Below, in pieces: positions 55,101-64,000 of a stretch of DNA of 64,000 nucleotides (its first letter is position 1; every line of letters begins with the position of its first letter). The notes beneath the pieces were generated by a model. It worked only from the letters and a program-made list of their open reading frames with translations. It had not been told where the DNA came from and ran no database searches. The stretch lies in contig WPIO01000003.1 in the NCBI GenBank assembly GCA_009760855.2, forward strand, positions 10,291,001 to 10,355,000. Reading direction: 5' to 3'. The stretch comes from Cristatella mucedo (taxonomy: Eukaryota > Bryozoa > Phylactolaemata > Cristatellidae). A program made the translations under genes and the position numbers.

Positions 55101-58100
55101 GAAACCAGTTTCGAACAAAAGGATCTTACCAAAGTAGTCATTGAGCTTGCAAGAGCAATTAATTTACCAATGACTTCTAGGCAGTATAGGGTCGTATACG
55201 GCGAAAGAACAGCCAATGGAGCTCTGGAAAACCCCTTCGCTTGTCTTTGTCGTCGGGGTTCGGAGAAACTCGCAATTGCTAGCTAAGATGGCATTAATGG
55301 TCATTTTAGTGGAGCTGGTTCAGACGCTTACCGTTGCATGCAGACGGTCACAATTGCAGATGCTATTAGTCGCTTCCTTTTTTTAGATTCTCTATGGATT
55401 ATGCATATTTATATTGGGAGATTATAATGCCTTCGATTATATTTTTCCTATTCAGTAATTAGAACCCTAGCAGACGGATTTATTGCCGCTTGGCGCCCAG
55501 TTTCAAGTAAATGCATTCAGCCAGTTTGCCGGGACTCGGTTCGAGCACGTAAGCGAAAGTTTTTTTTAAGCCCAGCCTCTCGGCCGCGTGTTGAGTTCAG
55601 CAGAGCGATACAATCGGTCGTTCAATCGGTAGCGAAGCCGCCCAGAAAAAGAAGAGGTCGGTCGTGGGATCATTCCCAGCTGGCTCGAGGCGAGACCATC
55701 TTTGTACTCTCGAGCCGACGACAAAAACAAGCGGCCTTCGATCGATCAGTCCTGTATTTTAAAACTGCTGGCAGTTCACTTTGATTGATTCAAGCCTCGA
55801 CTGATCCATCGTGTAAGAAAGAAAAATCAGGTCACCGGTAAATCCGTTTTAGAATGTCGGAAGAGGCCGAAAAAGCACGGAAGGCTATCGGCGAAGCAAA
55901 CTCCTTGCAGCTAGTGCTTCGCGAAAAGGATGTAGAGGTTCGCAGTCTTATGGCGCAAACGAGCCAAGCACAATTGGCGGAAGACTCTCATCACCAAGGC
56001 AGGAGAATGGACGAAGTCATGAGAGAAAACATGGATATCAAGCACAGGTATACTCTTGACCGGTGTGAAGGCTGGGGGATGATTTTCAGCAGTTCCGCTC
56101 ATGGTATGCTGTTCAGTAAAGAGAACTAAAATTGTTCCAGTCCTGCTCTCGTTCACTGCATATACTTTCACAACCGCTACAGAGACACTTGTTCTTTTGG
56201 GCCACGAGAGAGCTCGCGAGAGAGACACGCCGACCGGAAATATGGCGACCTTTTGAAGTCACGGCGAACTTTTGGCAAGCGTAATCAGCTACCGCTTTCA
56301 AATCTTTTTGCTCACTTGTTTCTATAGCCCGAGATGTATTTGAAAGTATATTCCACTAAATAGAGTAAGCATTTAGCGTCAATAGAATTTATGAATCTCC
56401 TTTCAGAATCAGATTTTGAATTAAAGATGGCTTCTAGAGTGCTAGGTAATAAGTTTTCTTCCCCGGCTTAACTGCCAATCCTGTTAAATCCTCACGTTTA
56501 TATCATCTGTCTTGTTTGTGACTGGTCCTAAGCCTGTACACCGCATGCTTACTTGTTTTCTATGCTTATTTTTGCTAGATTTGTCTCTTATTGGTTAATG
56601 CGGCAACTTATTATCCATCATGCCTCAAGTCAAAATGAGCTGACATTTTTCGTGAGCATCCACTTCTCCGATGTAGTATCGAACCTACTTGCAATGTTCT
56701 ATACAGCACAATGAATTAAGTATGTACACTTTTAGGGAGGCTCGTTTGTAGTTGCAAGTAATCGCTTAGAATCAAGGGATCTAATGATAACTTGTACAAA
56801 TTAAAAAATATCAGAAGAGTGGCTCTTGCCAGGATGAACGGCTTCGCCCATACTAATTACAAAGCAGTCACTTCAAAGTCTGTAATATTAAGAAGAATAA
56901 GGCATTGCATAGCGCTCCTAGAGAACTAAATATCTTTATATTTATGCCTTAAAAGAAGCATACCGATTGGCACAGTGATAACATGAGAAGTTTCAGCACG
57001 TACGAACACACAAAGGACAATGCACAGGAACACAGCAAATGCTGTGAAGAGCAGGTGCGTTTTTAGCTTCCTTTGAAATATCAGCTAAGGGATGTCGTTA
57101 CGTCGATCGGTAGTGAGATACAGGGTTTTGCAACTGAAGGTACACTATTTGATCTTGTTTAGAAGCATTTTTAAACGTCTAGAGTCCGAAGAGAGAACGG
57201 ACGAGAAGAGAGTACGATGCCTAGCCAGCTCTGGAAGTAGCTCAGATAGCTAGGCTAGAGCAAAATAATGAAAGGATCTAAGCGTGAGTGACGAAACCTG
57301 AAGTCAATGCTCGGCTTAATGGGGAGCCTCTGCAGGAGAGCGAGAAGTGGTTCACGTGTCAGCTAAGATGTTAACGACAGACAAGCCTGGCTGCAGAGTT
57401 TTGCACCAGCTGACAGATCCCCAACGTACTACCTTGTCTGACGTGTGTCTATCCATTCCACAGTTTCGACTTCTACAATTTCCGCAACGCGAAAATTACG
57501 GGTTCATCAGCTCCAGGCAGCGTGCAAAGCGGAAGAACACTTTCAACACTTGAGTAAAGTAAAGGGTATTTGAGGCTGATTCAATGGATTTATACAAATT
57601 TCGGGAGAGAAGCCTTAGCGACTTTCACCGGCTTATAGGCAGAAATAAAGAACTACCTGCGATAGGACTCTAACCCACCGCCTGGGTCATCAAGTCTATG
57701 CAGCATAACGCTGGGCCAAGCCCCAATAACCGAGATCACCCTTGATTTGGTAACTGTATGGCATATAGTGCATTAAGATACAAAACATTGAAATATAATT
57801 CATCTGCTTATCAGCTTAAGAAAAAATCATCTCTCTCAAAGTGCTTCACATATGCCGTAGGGCTTGTACCCGCGACCTTGATTGTCTAAGTCCAGCACCT
57901 TATCCCTGGGTCAAACCAGGGCGATTTACAAGTGGATCTATTGTCGGCTCCCGACCTCTTTCTAGAGTCATTTAGAATGGAAGTTTATATACCTAAGGAG
58001 TTTTCGATGTATGGCCTCTGAGCGATCGCCAATTGATCAACCTCCGGTATTTGATTTAACCCAACCAGACTCTTCCAATTACTTATTAGAAACTGAAACT

Positions 58101-59150
58101 AATGTGGCTGCACTCACATTAACAATTGTGCGATCTGTTTGAAAAGGCTAGTCTAGGCGTCAACACCGTTTCTATCCAGATCCTTGAAAAATAGCTTTCA
58201 ATTAATAATCTCTTACACGAATAAACTCTCACCTTGCAAAGCCCTTCACCGGGTACTTTATTCTAATGAGACGTATATGCTGCAAATCACCGCCACATTC
58301 TTATCCGAAATGATGGTTGAAGAGTGACGGCATTGATACCTCTTGGTCTCTAGTACGCATTTCGCAATATGGACCAAGAGATCTTGCTAAAGTGCCTTGC
58401 TCTTCAATTGGAAGCGGCGGCTCTCAGAATTGAACAGATCTATGTCGCATCTATAGCTACTGCACATAGTATTTGGCGAACGTCAGGGTTTATGGCAGGG
58501 TCCGACGTTTTTTGAATTCAGGTCCGCACTTCCCCTCTTGGAAAGGTGAGTCGCTTTTGCGACATCCGGTGGAACATTTAGTGCTCCCGAATGCCTCTTC
58601 TATTGAGGACGCTCGGCGTATCTGAGATGCCCGGCTACATATCTCTTTTGACAGCAAAAATCTAGACGCCAGTTCAGGGCACAAGCTTCAGTTTCACAAT
58701 ATCTCGTTAGCCTTGACGAAATGTGCACGTTATTGTTCCTCCTTTAGAGAGAGCACCTTGAGTATTTTGCAGCTTTTTTGATGGATTTCTCGATTAATCC
58801 CGAAGCAGTTTGCGACACTTCACTGACGCGCGCCACTTTGCGACCACTGACCCTGAAGCGGCATTCGATGCAGATACGAAGCCGAGCAGCTCGCGAGGCG
58901 CGAAGAGGAGGACAAACGTCATCAGCTGCTGCGAAGAATGAAATTCGAGCAGCAGGTGCACGAGCAGCGGTGCAGAGACTTGCAGCAGCGAATAGACAGC
59001 TCGACCGACACAATCTTGGAGCTCGAGTCGCGACTGCGCTCGGCCGAACTTCCCGCCGATCTGGCCTCCATTCTTGAGCAAGTTCGCGATGCCGCCGACC
59101 GAGAACTGCAGCGGTACAAGGCTGAATCCGAAGAGACGCTCAAACGAACG
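48818..59150 (+). CDS. Lamin-type intermediate filament protein, N-terminal half
   Basis: Exons 48818-49128, 55853-56047 and 58874-59150 join in phase (2, 2) to about 261 residues; the gene continues past 64000. A short Gln-rich head (MEQQEQQRQQDALQRSPEL) is followed by coil 1A 'LADKLTAYIKRMRDLR', matching the filament signature LNDRLA-YIDRVR-LE. Coil 1B follows: 'NLKSLYEREMDKMRHKVEEL', 'MSEEAEKARKAIGEANSLQL', 'RYEAEQLARREEEDKRH', then 'ADLASILEQVRDAADREL' and 'QRYKAESEETLKRT', which resembles the lamin stretch ALQELRAQHEDQV-YKKEL. Intron 1 falls at the position and phase of intron 1 in human LMNA (phase 2, after coil 1B starts). Lamins build the nuclear lamina; the tail that would show an Ig-fold, NLS and CaaX is outside, so lamin versus cytoplasmic filament is undecided. 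The ATG is the first Met of an open frame. Confidence 0.85.
50655..50890 (-). mobile_element. LINE family 2, 3' end (antisense)
   Basis: 'gtaatgcatctctgcctgta', 'acaaagagaaagtgggaagc' and 'gttgaggtagtgagtagcat' are the reverse of 53820-54045. Confidence 0.75.
51045..51170 (-). mobile_element. tRNA-derived SINE (inverted)
   Basis: 'tgatttctatccaggcgctt', 'gggctcaagcccactacact', then 'aaccactgggccaaacgag' (A box reversed). Confidence 0.7.
51180..51345 (+). mobile_element. Possible LINE C-terminal fragment
   Basis: 'DVLKAWSSLPA' resembles the APKAWNSLP block near the end of LINE ORF2, and 'NLFRPA' the LFR motif after it. Too short for family assignment. Confidence 0.4.
51417..51496. repeat. 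ACTAT-type microsatellite
   Basis: About 80 bases of imperfect ctata / ctacata units. Confidence 0.9.
51635..51700 (+). mobile_element. CR1/SINE tail fragment
   Basis: 'aatgcgcctggatagagacc', 'agttctcgtagggcgctata' then caagc. The body pattern 'gcctggatagaga' favours the SINE form. Confidence 0.6.
53205..53690 (-). mobile_element. CR1-like LINE C-terminal part (antisense)
   Basis: 'tccaggctttgggagcacgg' is reversed APKAWN; 'gaaaggaaggatttgaggtt' is the reversed 'NLKSFGDRAF' region. It ends near 'gagagccaatgcagcaggct' (reversed LHWL block) and abuts a LINE family 2 end in the other direction. Confidence 0.75.
53695..54050 (+). mobile_element. LINE family 2, 3' end
   Basis: 'gaccgttggcgacagaagct', 'agactgtggaactcgctt' then a 3' UTR, ending 'gtctttatggctttctggag', 'ttacagacggagatgcattg' and a GCATT tail. 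Matches 36470-36780. Confidence 0.8.
54290..54420 (-). mobile_element. tRNA-derived SINE (inverted)
   Basis: 'atttatatagcaccctaaga', 'gctcgagcccacgatctcgg', 'accttaaccactgggccaaa'. All three landmarks (tail, B box, A box) are present. Confidence 0.78.
55853..56047 (+). CDS. Filament gene exon 2 (coil 1B)
   Basis: Acceptor aatccgttttag|a, donor aagcacag|gtatac, phase 2 in and 2 out. Reads 'RMSEEAEKARKAIGEANSLQ' onward to ENMDIKHR. The in-frame ATG at 55854 is internal, not a start. Confidence 0.87.
56890..57420 (-). mobile_element. Decayed CR1-like 3' part (antisense)
   Basis: 'gcatagcgctcctagagaac' (inverted tail), 'gcgtttttagcttcctttga' (reversed end of ORF2) and 'cttaatggggagcctctgca' in order. 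Old copy. Confidence 0.65.
57640..57725 (-). mobile_element. tRNA-like SINE head
   Basis: Reverse strand: 'gggcttggcccagcgttatg', then 'gcggtgggttagagtcctat' and cgcagg. Boxes A and B are recognisable; no cloverleaf is complete. Confidence 0.45.
57795..57935 (-). mobile_element. tRNA-derived SINE (inverted)
   Basis: 'tctctcaaagtgcttcacat', 'gtagggcttgtacccgcgac', then 'ccctgggtcaaaccagg'. Diverged. Confidence 0.65.
58874..59150 (+). CDS. Filament gene exon 3 (coil 1B to coil 2)
   Basis: Acceptor gatgcag|a, donor cgaacg|gtagat, phase 2 in and 0 out, 92 full codons. Glu/Arg/Gln-rich heptads throughout ('EAEQLARREEEDKRHQLL', 'ILELESRLRSAELPADL'). A stop lies 18 bases upstream of the acceptor in this frame, supporting it. 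Confidence 0.85.
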
Positions 59151-60190
59151 GTAGATGGCGACATTGCCAGTATAAGCACGTTTTCTTGTGGCGTTTGCAC
59201 TTGATATGGTTGGTCGTGTGATTCGGTTGATCCAGATGTAAATCGCAGTCAGAAAGCTATTTTATCTACTTTGGTAGCTGCCATAGGCAGAGTGATTTGC
59301 CTAGAGCAGCGAGCTGCTGTCGTGTTTGTCGTTACATAATTTCGAGCTCATGAATTTATTTTATCCTGTTCGCTGTTGGGCCTGTTTTCGTATTAACGCC
59401 GGTGCGAAAGGCAGACTAGCTTAAGATTCAAAAAGTACACTGTGAAATGGTGCATCTTTAAAACGTGAGAAATTAAAGAAAACACACTTGGACTTTTGCA
59501 TTTCAAACCCGGAGCACGTTATAAGTGGTCATTGAAAACCTGGGCCTCAGGCCTTGTTTGGAGAGCCAAAAAAGTAGAGTTTCGATGGCTGAATTGGAAG
59601 AGAACTAGCCAAGTAAACCTGATGTGCCGCCCCCGGAGAAATCCCCACTTGAGCAAACATTTTGAGCTCTCTGATTCTCTGACCGAATTTTTAACGCTCT
59701 CTCTCTTCTAAACTTTGTAAAATTGGATAATAATCCACTTTAGCTCACCACCATCTTGAGCGTGTATTTGGTTCTTATTGCTTTTGCATCTCCCTTGAGC
59801 ACTTGCTGCTCCTTATCGCTTTTGCACCCATTTGCTTGCTTATCTTCTCCTTGGCGTGGCGGCCTTACGGAACGCAAAGCCAACTGCTGCCATTCCTCCA
59901 AGATATGCTCTTTCCTTAAATTGTAAGCGCATTAGAAATGAAAAAATTGATTTGGATGAGCTGGACGTATGGCAAAGAGTCAGTCAGTAAAGCAAAGTGA
60001 AAAAACAAATTAAGGAAACATAAGCTAAACCTAAATAATGCTGTTTTATTGAGCTGTTAGCTAAAATAAACAGGAGTCTTCCTGCTGGCTGGCTGTGCTA
60101 GTTTGTCCTATTATGAGTGCGCACCGATCGCATGAATCGTTCTGTTTGCGTTATCGCGTACTGCTATTATCACAAATCAGTTAACAAGTT
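59151..60190 (+). other. Filament gene intron 3, left part
   Basis: No exon recognised. A 71-codon frame at 59496-59711 has no motif. Confidence 0.5.
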
Positions 60191-60194
60191 TTGT

Positions 60195-60435
60195 GCCCAG
60201 CATTTTTAGAGTACATAGAAAGAGATTTAGTTCTACTCGGGCTCTGTAAAATGCCTTAATATGATTTGCCTGGAGTGGTCATGATATGATCATTTCAGGC
60301 AATGATTACCACAATCTCTTAAGATTCTAGCATGCTGAGCAGGAGTCTTATGATGTGACTAGAAAGAAAACTCGTTCTAACTGGGCGTTATGCAAATGCG
60401 TCACTATTAGTAGTATTATTATTATTACGGCGGCT
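60195..60435 (+). mobile_element. Two stacked CR1-like tails
   Basis: 60205-60260 ('acatagaaagagatttagtt') and 60355-60430 ('tagaaagaaaactcgttcta', 'gggcgttatgcaaatgcg', ATT run) are two decayed tails just before the large CR1 copy, which begins after the second ATT run. Confidence 0.6.
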
Positions 60436-60439
60436 AGTA

Positions 60440-63340
60440 ACCTACTTGTTAGTTATGGTCGTCAGCAGCTGCTATCGCTTCGTCATCGTATATCAAATGC
60501 ATTCCTAGATATTAATGTTGTTGCTAAGATTCATGAACTATGCATTAACAAAAGGAAAGCACCCAGTAGCCGCCGCGGTGGCCGAAAACAAGCTACCGAT
60601 AGTGGCAGTAGTCTATCGCCCACCAGGTACCAAATCCTCCTTTATCTCAGATTTCTCCGATCTCATTTCGATTCTGTGTGCAAGAAATCGATCCTTCCTC
60701 GTTATGGGTGATTTCAACGTTCACTTTGATAACTTATCTGACGCTTTCAGCACCAAATTTCGTACATTGACAGACTCATTATCTCTTGTGGCTCATGTGC
60801 ATGGCCCTACCCACATCAAGGGTCACACACTCGACAAATTTTCTCATATAACTGCACTTTGTCATCACCAGTTATCACCAAATCCTGCTTATCTGACCAC
60901 ATGCAGATCTCATTCAATCTACAGTGTGTGCCCACATTCTCCTCTAAAATAACCTGTGAATCGCGAAACCTCAAGACCCTTGACATCGATGCTGTCCGTG
61001 CGAGAATATCTGCTTCACCTTTGCTGCTCAGTCCTCCCTCCGATCTGTCATCACTGGTAGATTGCTACAACACGACACTAGCTGACACGCTCGACGAGTT
61101 TGCACCTCTGACAAAGCGCACTGTGCGCCCCCGCCCAGACGGCCTATGGTTTACCACAGACATTAAACTAGCCAAGTCTACTAAACGAAAGCTTGAAAAG
61201 GCATACAAAAGATCCGGACTAACTGTCCATCGACAGGCATATGAAGACTACTGTAGGTCGTACCAATCGATCCTAGCAAAGGCTAAGTCTAGCTTCTATA
61301 GAAACATTGTTGAATCACAGATGCACAATCCAAATAATGCTGATGTCGACAGTAAACCATCTCCTCAACCGTTCCCAGGTTAGCTCCTTACCTGATGATC
61401 CTTGTGATGATCTAGCCGATCGCTTCTCTCGATTCTTTGTGCAGAAGATAGACAAAATCAGGGAATCCATCCCTGCGATGACAACCTTCCCACTAGAATG
61501 CTGTTCCTCGGTTCCTGGCTGCGCCTCAATGTCTGCATTTAAACAGGTCACTAGTGATGTAGTCCTAAAGCTCGTATCTCAATCAAAGAAGACAACAAGT
61601 CCACTGGACCCTATTCCCACTGTCCTGCTCCTACGTTGCATTGATCTGCTGCTGCCATGCATAACCAACATCATTAATATGTCATTAGCCTCAGGTCAGG
61701 TCCCAGCACCTTTCAAAAAAGCTGTAGTCAGGCCACTTCTCAAGAAAGCTACACTAGACCAAGAGAACTTAAGCAACTACCGCCCAGTCTCCCTTCTACC
61801 ATTCCTATCAAAGACACTGGAACGGGTCGTGGCAGACCAGCTGAACTCGTATATCGAAACCTCACACCTTGCTAGTAAGTTCCAGTCTGGCTTTAGAGCT
61901 AATCACTCCACAGAGTCAGCATTGCTTCGGGTATACAACGACCTACTTAGGAATGCAGACATGGGTAGAGTGTCTCTTCTTGTTTTGCTCGATCTTTCGG
62001 CAGCTTTTGATACCATCGATCACAAAGTACTTCTAGAGCGCCTCTCATCTCGCCTGGGCATCACTGGCACTGCTCTGCAGTGGTTCAGGTCCTATCTCAG
62101 TGGGAGACTCCAGAGTGTTGACGTGAATGGACAAAGATCATCTGAAGTACCTCTAAAATATGGAGTACCTCAGGGCTCTGTGCTAGGTCCGGTCCTTTTC
62201 ACCGTTTATACTCTCCCTCTTGCTGATGTGATTGCCAAGCACGATCTAGGCTTTCACTTCTATGCGGATGACACTCAGTTGTACCTTTGCTTTGATCCCT
62301 CCCAGCCTTCGAGCACCTCAAATTCTCTCAACTCACTTGCTGTATGCATTGATGACATCCGATCATGGATGGCAGCAAATTTTCTAAAACTAAACGATGA
62401 TAAAACTAACTTACTAGTTATGGGCAAACCTAGTGTGATTCAGAAATTGGAAAGGCTGACTTTCAAAATTGGCTCTGCCAGCATATCTCCAGTTGAATCA
62501 GCTCGAAATCTAGGTGTCATATTCCAAAGCGACCTCTCGTTAGACGACCACATCAGCTCCACAGTCAAATCAGCCTATTTTCAGCTTCATTACATTGCTA
62601 AAATTAGGGCTTGTTTAGATAAGGATACCACGTCCAAGTTGGTCCATGCATTCGTGACATCTCGTCTCGACTTCTGCAACTCACTGCTTATTGGCCTACC
62701 AGCATGTGCGATCAGGCGATTGCAGCTGGTGCAAAACTCTGCAGCTAGGCTTGTCTGTCGTGAGCATTGCAGTTGCCACATTACTCCACTTCTCGCCGAC
62801 CTGCACTGGCTACCAGTCAAGCAACTGATCGACTTCAAGGTTTTGTCGCTCACTTTTAGGTCTCTTCATTCTATGGCTCCAGCCTATCTTTCAGATATGC
62901 TACCCCATCAGGCCAAGCATCGTACCACCCGCTTTTCGGAATCCAACAGTCTAGAAATACCTCGTACAAACCTTAAATCCTTTGGAGACCGTGCATTTAG
63001 CTCGTATGCTCCCAAAGCCTGGAACTCCCTCCCGACCTGCGTCAGAACATCCCCTGACCTGACCACATTTAAAAGAAACTTAAAAACACACCTATTTAGG
63101 ACAGCATTTAGTGGGTCCCTGTGATTCGTCCTTGTTGTGCTTATGCGTGCTGACACTGTGCATGCTGCCACTAACCACATTTGCATGCTGACCCTGTGCA
63201 TGTCACCCCTAACCATATTATTCATTTTGTTTGTTTTTCAAGCATGATTTTACTTACTATTCTATTGCGTATCACTTTGCAGCAAATGTAAAGCGCCTAG
63301 AAAGAGATTAAGTTCTCTGAGGGCGCTTTATCAAGTGCAA

Positions 63341-63366
<26 letters not shown>
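60440..63366 (+). mobile_element. Best-preserved CR1-like LINE (endonuclease part, RT, 3' UTR, ATT tail)
   Basis: ORF2 lies in three frames. 60515-60950: C-terminal part of the AP-type endonuclease ('VAVVYRPPGTKSSFISDF', 'SFLVMGDFNVHFD', 'PTHIKGHTLD'). 60859-61383: 'LSDHMQISFNLQ' and the linker. 61346-63124: RT with 'NYRPVSLLPFLSKTLER', 'DLSAAFDTIDHKVLLERL', 'GVPQGSVLGPVLFTVY', intact catalytic 'FHFYADDTQLYL', then the C-terminal domain to '...LKTHLFRTAFSGSL'. Frameshifts near 60850 and 61345 and loss of the endonuclease N-terminus make it inactive. The 3' UTR (63125-63340) carries 'tgctgacactgtgcatgctg' and the tail 'aagcgcctagaaagagatta', then (ATT)n to 63366. It lies in intron 3 of the filament gene, same strand. 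Confidence 0.95.
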
Positions 63367-63371
<5 letters not shown>

Positions 63372-63499
63372 GGAAGCTCCTTAAATTCTAATATGCGTAG
63401 CAGGGTATTTGTAATTTGTCTGTCGAGAACAGCGCTTGCTATAGACAAAGGAGATCGTATGTTTAGCAGTGGATGGTTGATGTATGAATTTTGTTAGCT

Positions 63500-63720
63500 A
63501 CCTTGTAGACTCTTCAGCGCTAGTATTTTTGCTAGCTACACCACAGGCTCCACAGCTCTCACATATTTACTAGCTAGCATATATGCTCCACAGCTCTTGT
63601 ATATTTGCTAGCTTCCTTGTATGCTCCAGAGCTCTTGTATATTTACTAGCTTCCTTGTATGCTCCACAACTCTTGTCTATTTGTTAAGTACCTTGCAGAA
63701 TCGTCAGCTTTAATATATTT
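63500..63720. repeat. 38-bp tandem repeat array
   Basis: Five to six copies of a unit 'gctccacagctcttgtatat' + 'ttactagcttccttgtat'; the middle two copies (about 63589-63664) differ at two positions, the outer ones are diverged. No coding sense. Confidence 0.9.
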
Positions 63721-64000
63721 TTAGGTGTAGAATTTTTCCTAACCGCTTGTACATTGCATGTACAATCTGAGACGGATAATGAGCTAGCGCTACCGACAGA
63801 CGTATAAGGCTAGGCGAGCGGTCCCAAGCATCGCCTTTATAAATTCTATTCTGTCAAATGTCACCAAAGCAGTCGAACTGCTCGAGTGCTAGGCATGTCT
63901 TAGAACGCTGCCGCAAGCCAGGGCCTTTGAATTTTGTAGGTGAACATGTTGAAGGCACAAATGGAAGCTGACAGTACTGGCTTCCACGCTCTGGCTTCGG
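63721..64000. other. Right edge, nothing recognised
   Basis: No exon of the filament gene is recognised before the window ends. Confidence 0.4.

Larger units (their letters stand above)
49129..55852 (+). other. Filament gene intron 1
   Basis: 6.7 kb, GTGAGG...TTTTAG. Besides the listed LINE and SINE fragments there is a 'tttgattgtttgccgctcga' region and short direct repeats (50395-50470, two copies of about 40 bases around 'caagctcatagtccataatc'). No other gene recognised. Confidence 0.7.
56048..58873 (+). other. Filament gene intron 2
   Basis: 2.8 kb, GTATAC...GCAG; the 3' polypyrimidine tract is weak. Repeats listed separately; no other gene recognised. Confidence 0.65.

Noticed and set aside
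55854-56129. ATG at 55854 as a separate short gene
   Set aside because: It is an internal Met of filament exon 2; the upstream acceptor and matching phase with exon 1 are clear, and the frame past 56047 is intron.
1-64000. CRISPR arrays, bacterial operons, rRNA
   Set aside because: None seen; all direct repeats are microsatellites, minisatellites or dispersed elements of a eukaryotic genome.

Overview
The window is animal (metazoan) nuclear DNA. It has GT-AG introns of about 0.1-11 kb, a vertebrate-type selenoprotein gene with an in-frame TGA, a lamin-type intermediate filament gene, a RING-H2 ubiquitin ligase gene, and a heavy load of CR1-like LINEs and tRNA-derived SINEs. The species cannot be named from the sequence; an invertebrate with an intron-rich, repeat-rich genome fits best. 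Long open frames are rare because genes are split into short exons. I built the gene models by matching splice sites, reading phase and protein motifs by eye.

Three host genes are supported. (1) Selenoprotein H, plus strand, 11011-12632: three exons, 134 residues, a Cys-x-x-Sec motif with Sec encoded by TGA at 12251-12253, and a SECIS-like hairpin at about 13064-13126. (2) A RING-H2 E3 ubiquitin ligase, minus strand, 44450 down to 24422: nine exons recognised, at least one missing between 43052 and 32321. The RING is split between the last two exons, and an acidic stretch beside Cys-Ile-Val-Met looks like a SUMO-interacting motif. (3) The N-terminal half of a lamin-type intermediate filament protein, plus strand, exons 48818-49128, 55853-56047 and 58874-59150, running on past the right edge. 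Genes 2 and 3 are divergent, and a small LTR retrotransposon (45474-47638) lies between them.

The rest is mostly mobile DNA. 1-11 kb: a GA microsatellite, a pogo/Tigger-like transposase remnant, and two decayed CR1 copies with antisense tails. 14.8-16.4 kb: a broken Ty3-like LTR element (Gag with zinc knuckle, then RNase H, with the middle of Pol lost). 16.4-24 kb: a nest of CR1 fragments in both orientations, SINEs, and a Tigger-like element. 24-44 kb: introns of the ligase gene with CR1 tails, SINEs, a second LINE family and a near-perfect 116-bp foldback. 49-64 kb: introns of the filament gene, including the best CR1 copy (60.4-63.37 kb, sense to the gene) and a 38-bp tandem array at the right edge.

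The most informative repeat pattern is that the SINEs end in the same roughly 45-base hairpin-like tail as the CR1 elements. This implies that CR1 reverse transcriptase mobilises them. Boundaries of decayed repeats are approximate (tens of bases). Exon boundaries are given to the base but rest on splice consensus and phase, not on transcripts.
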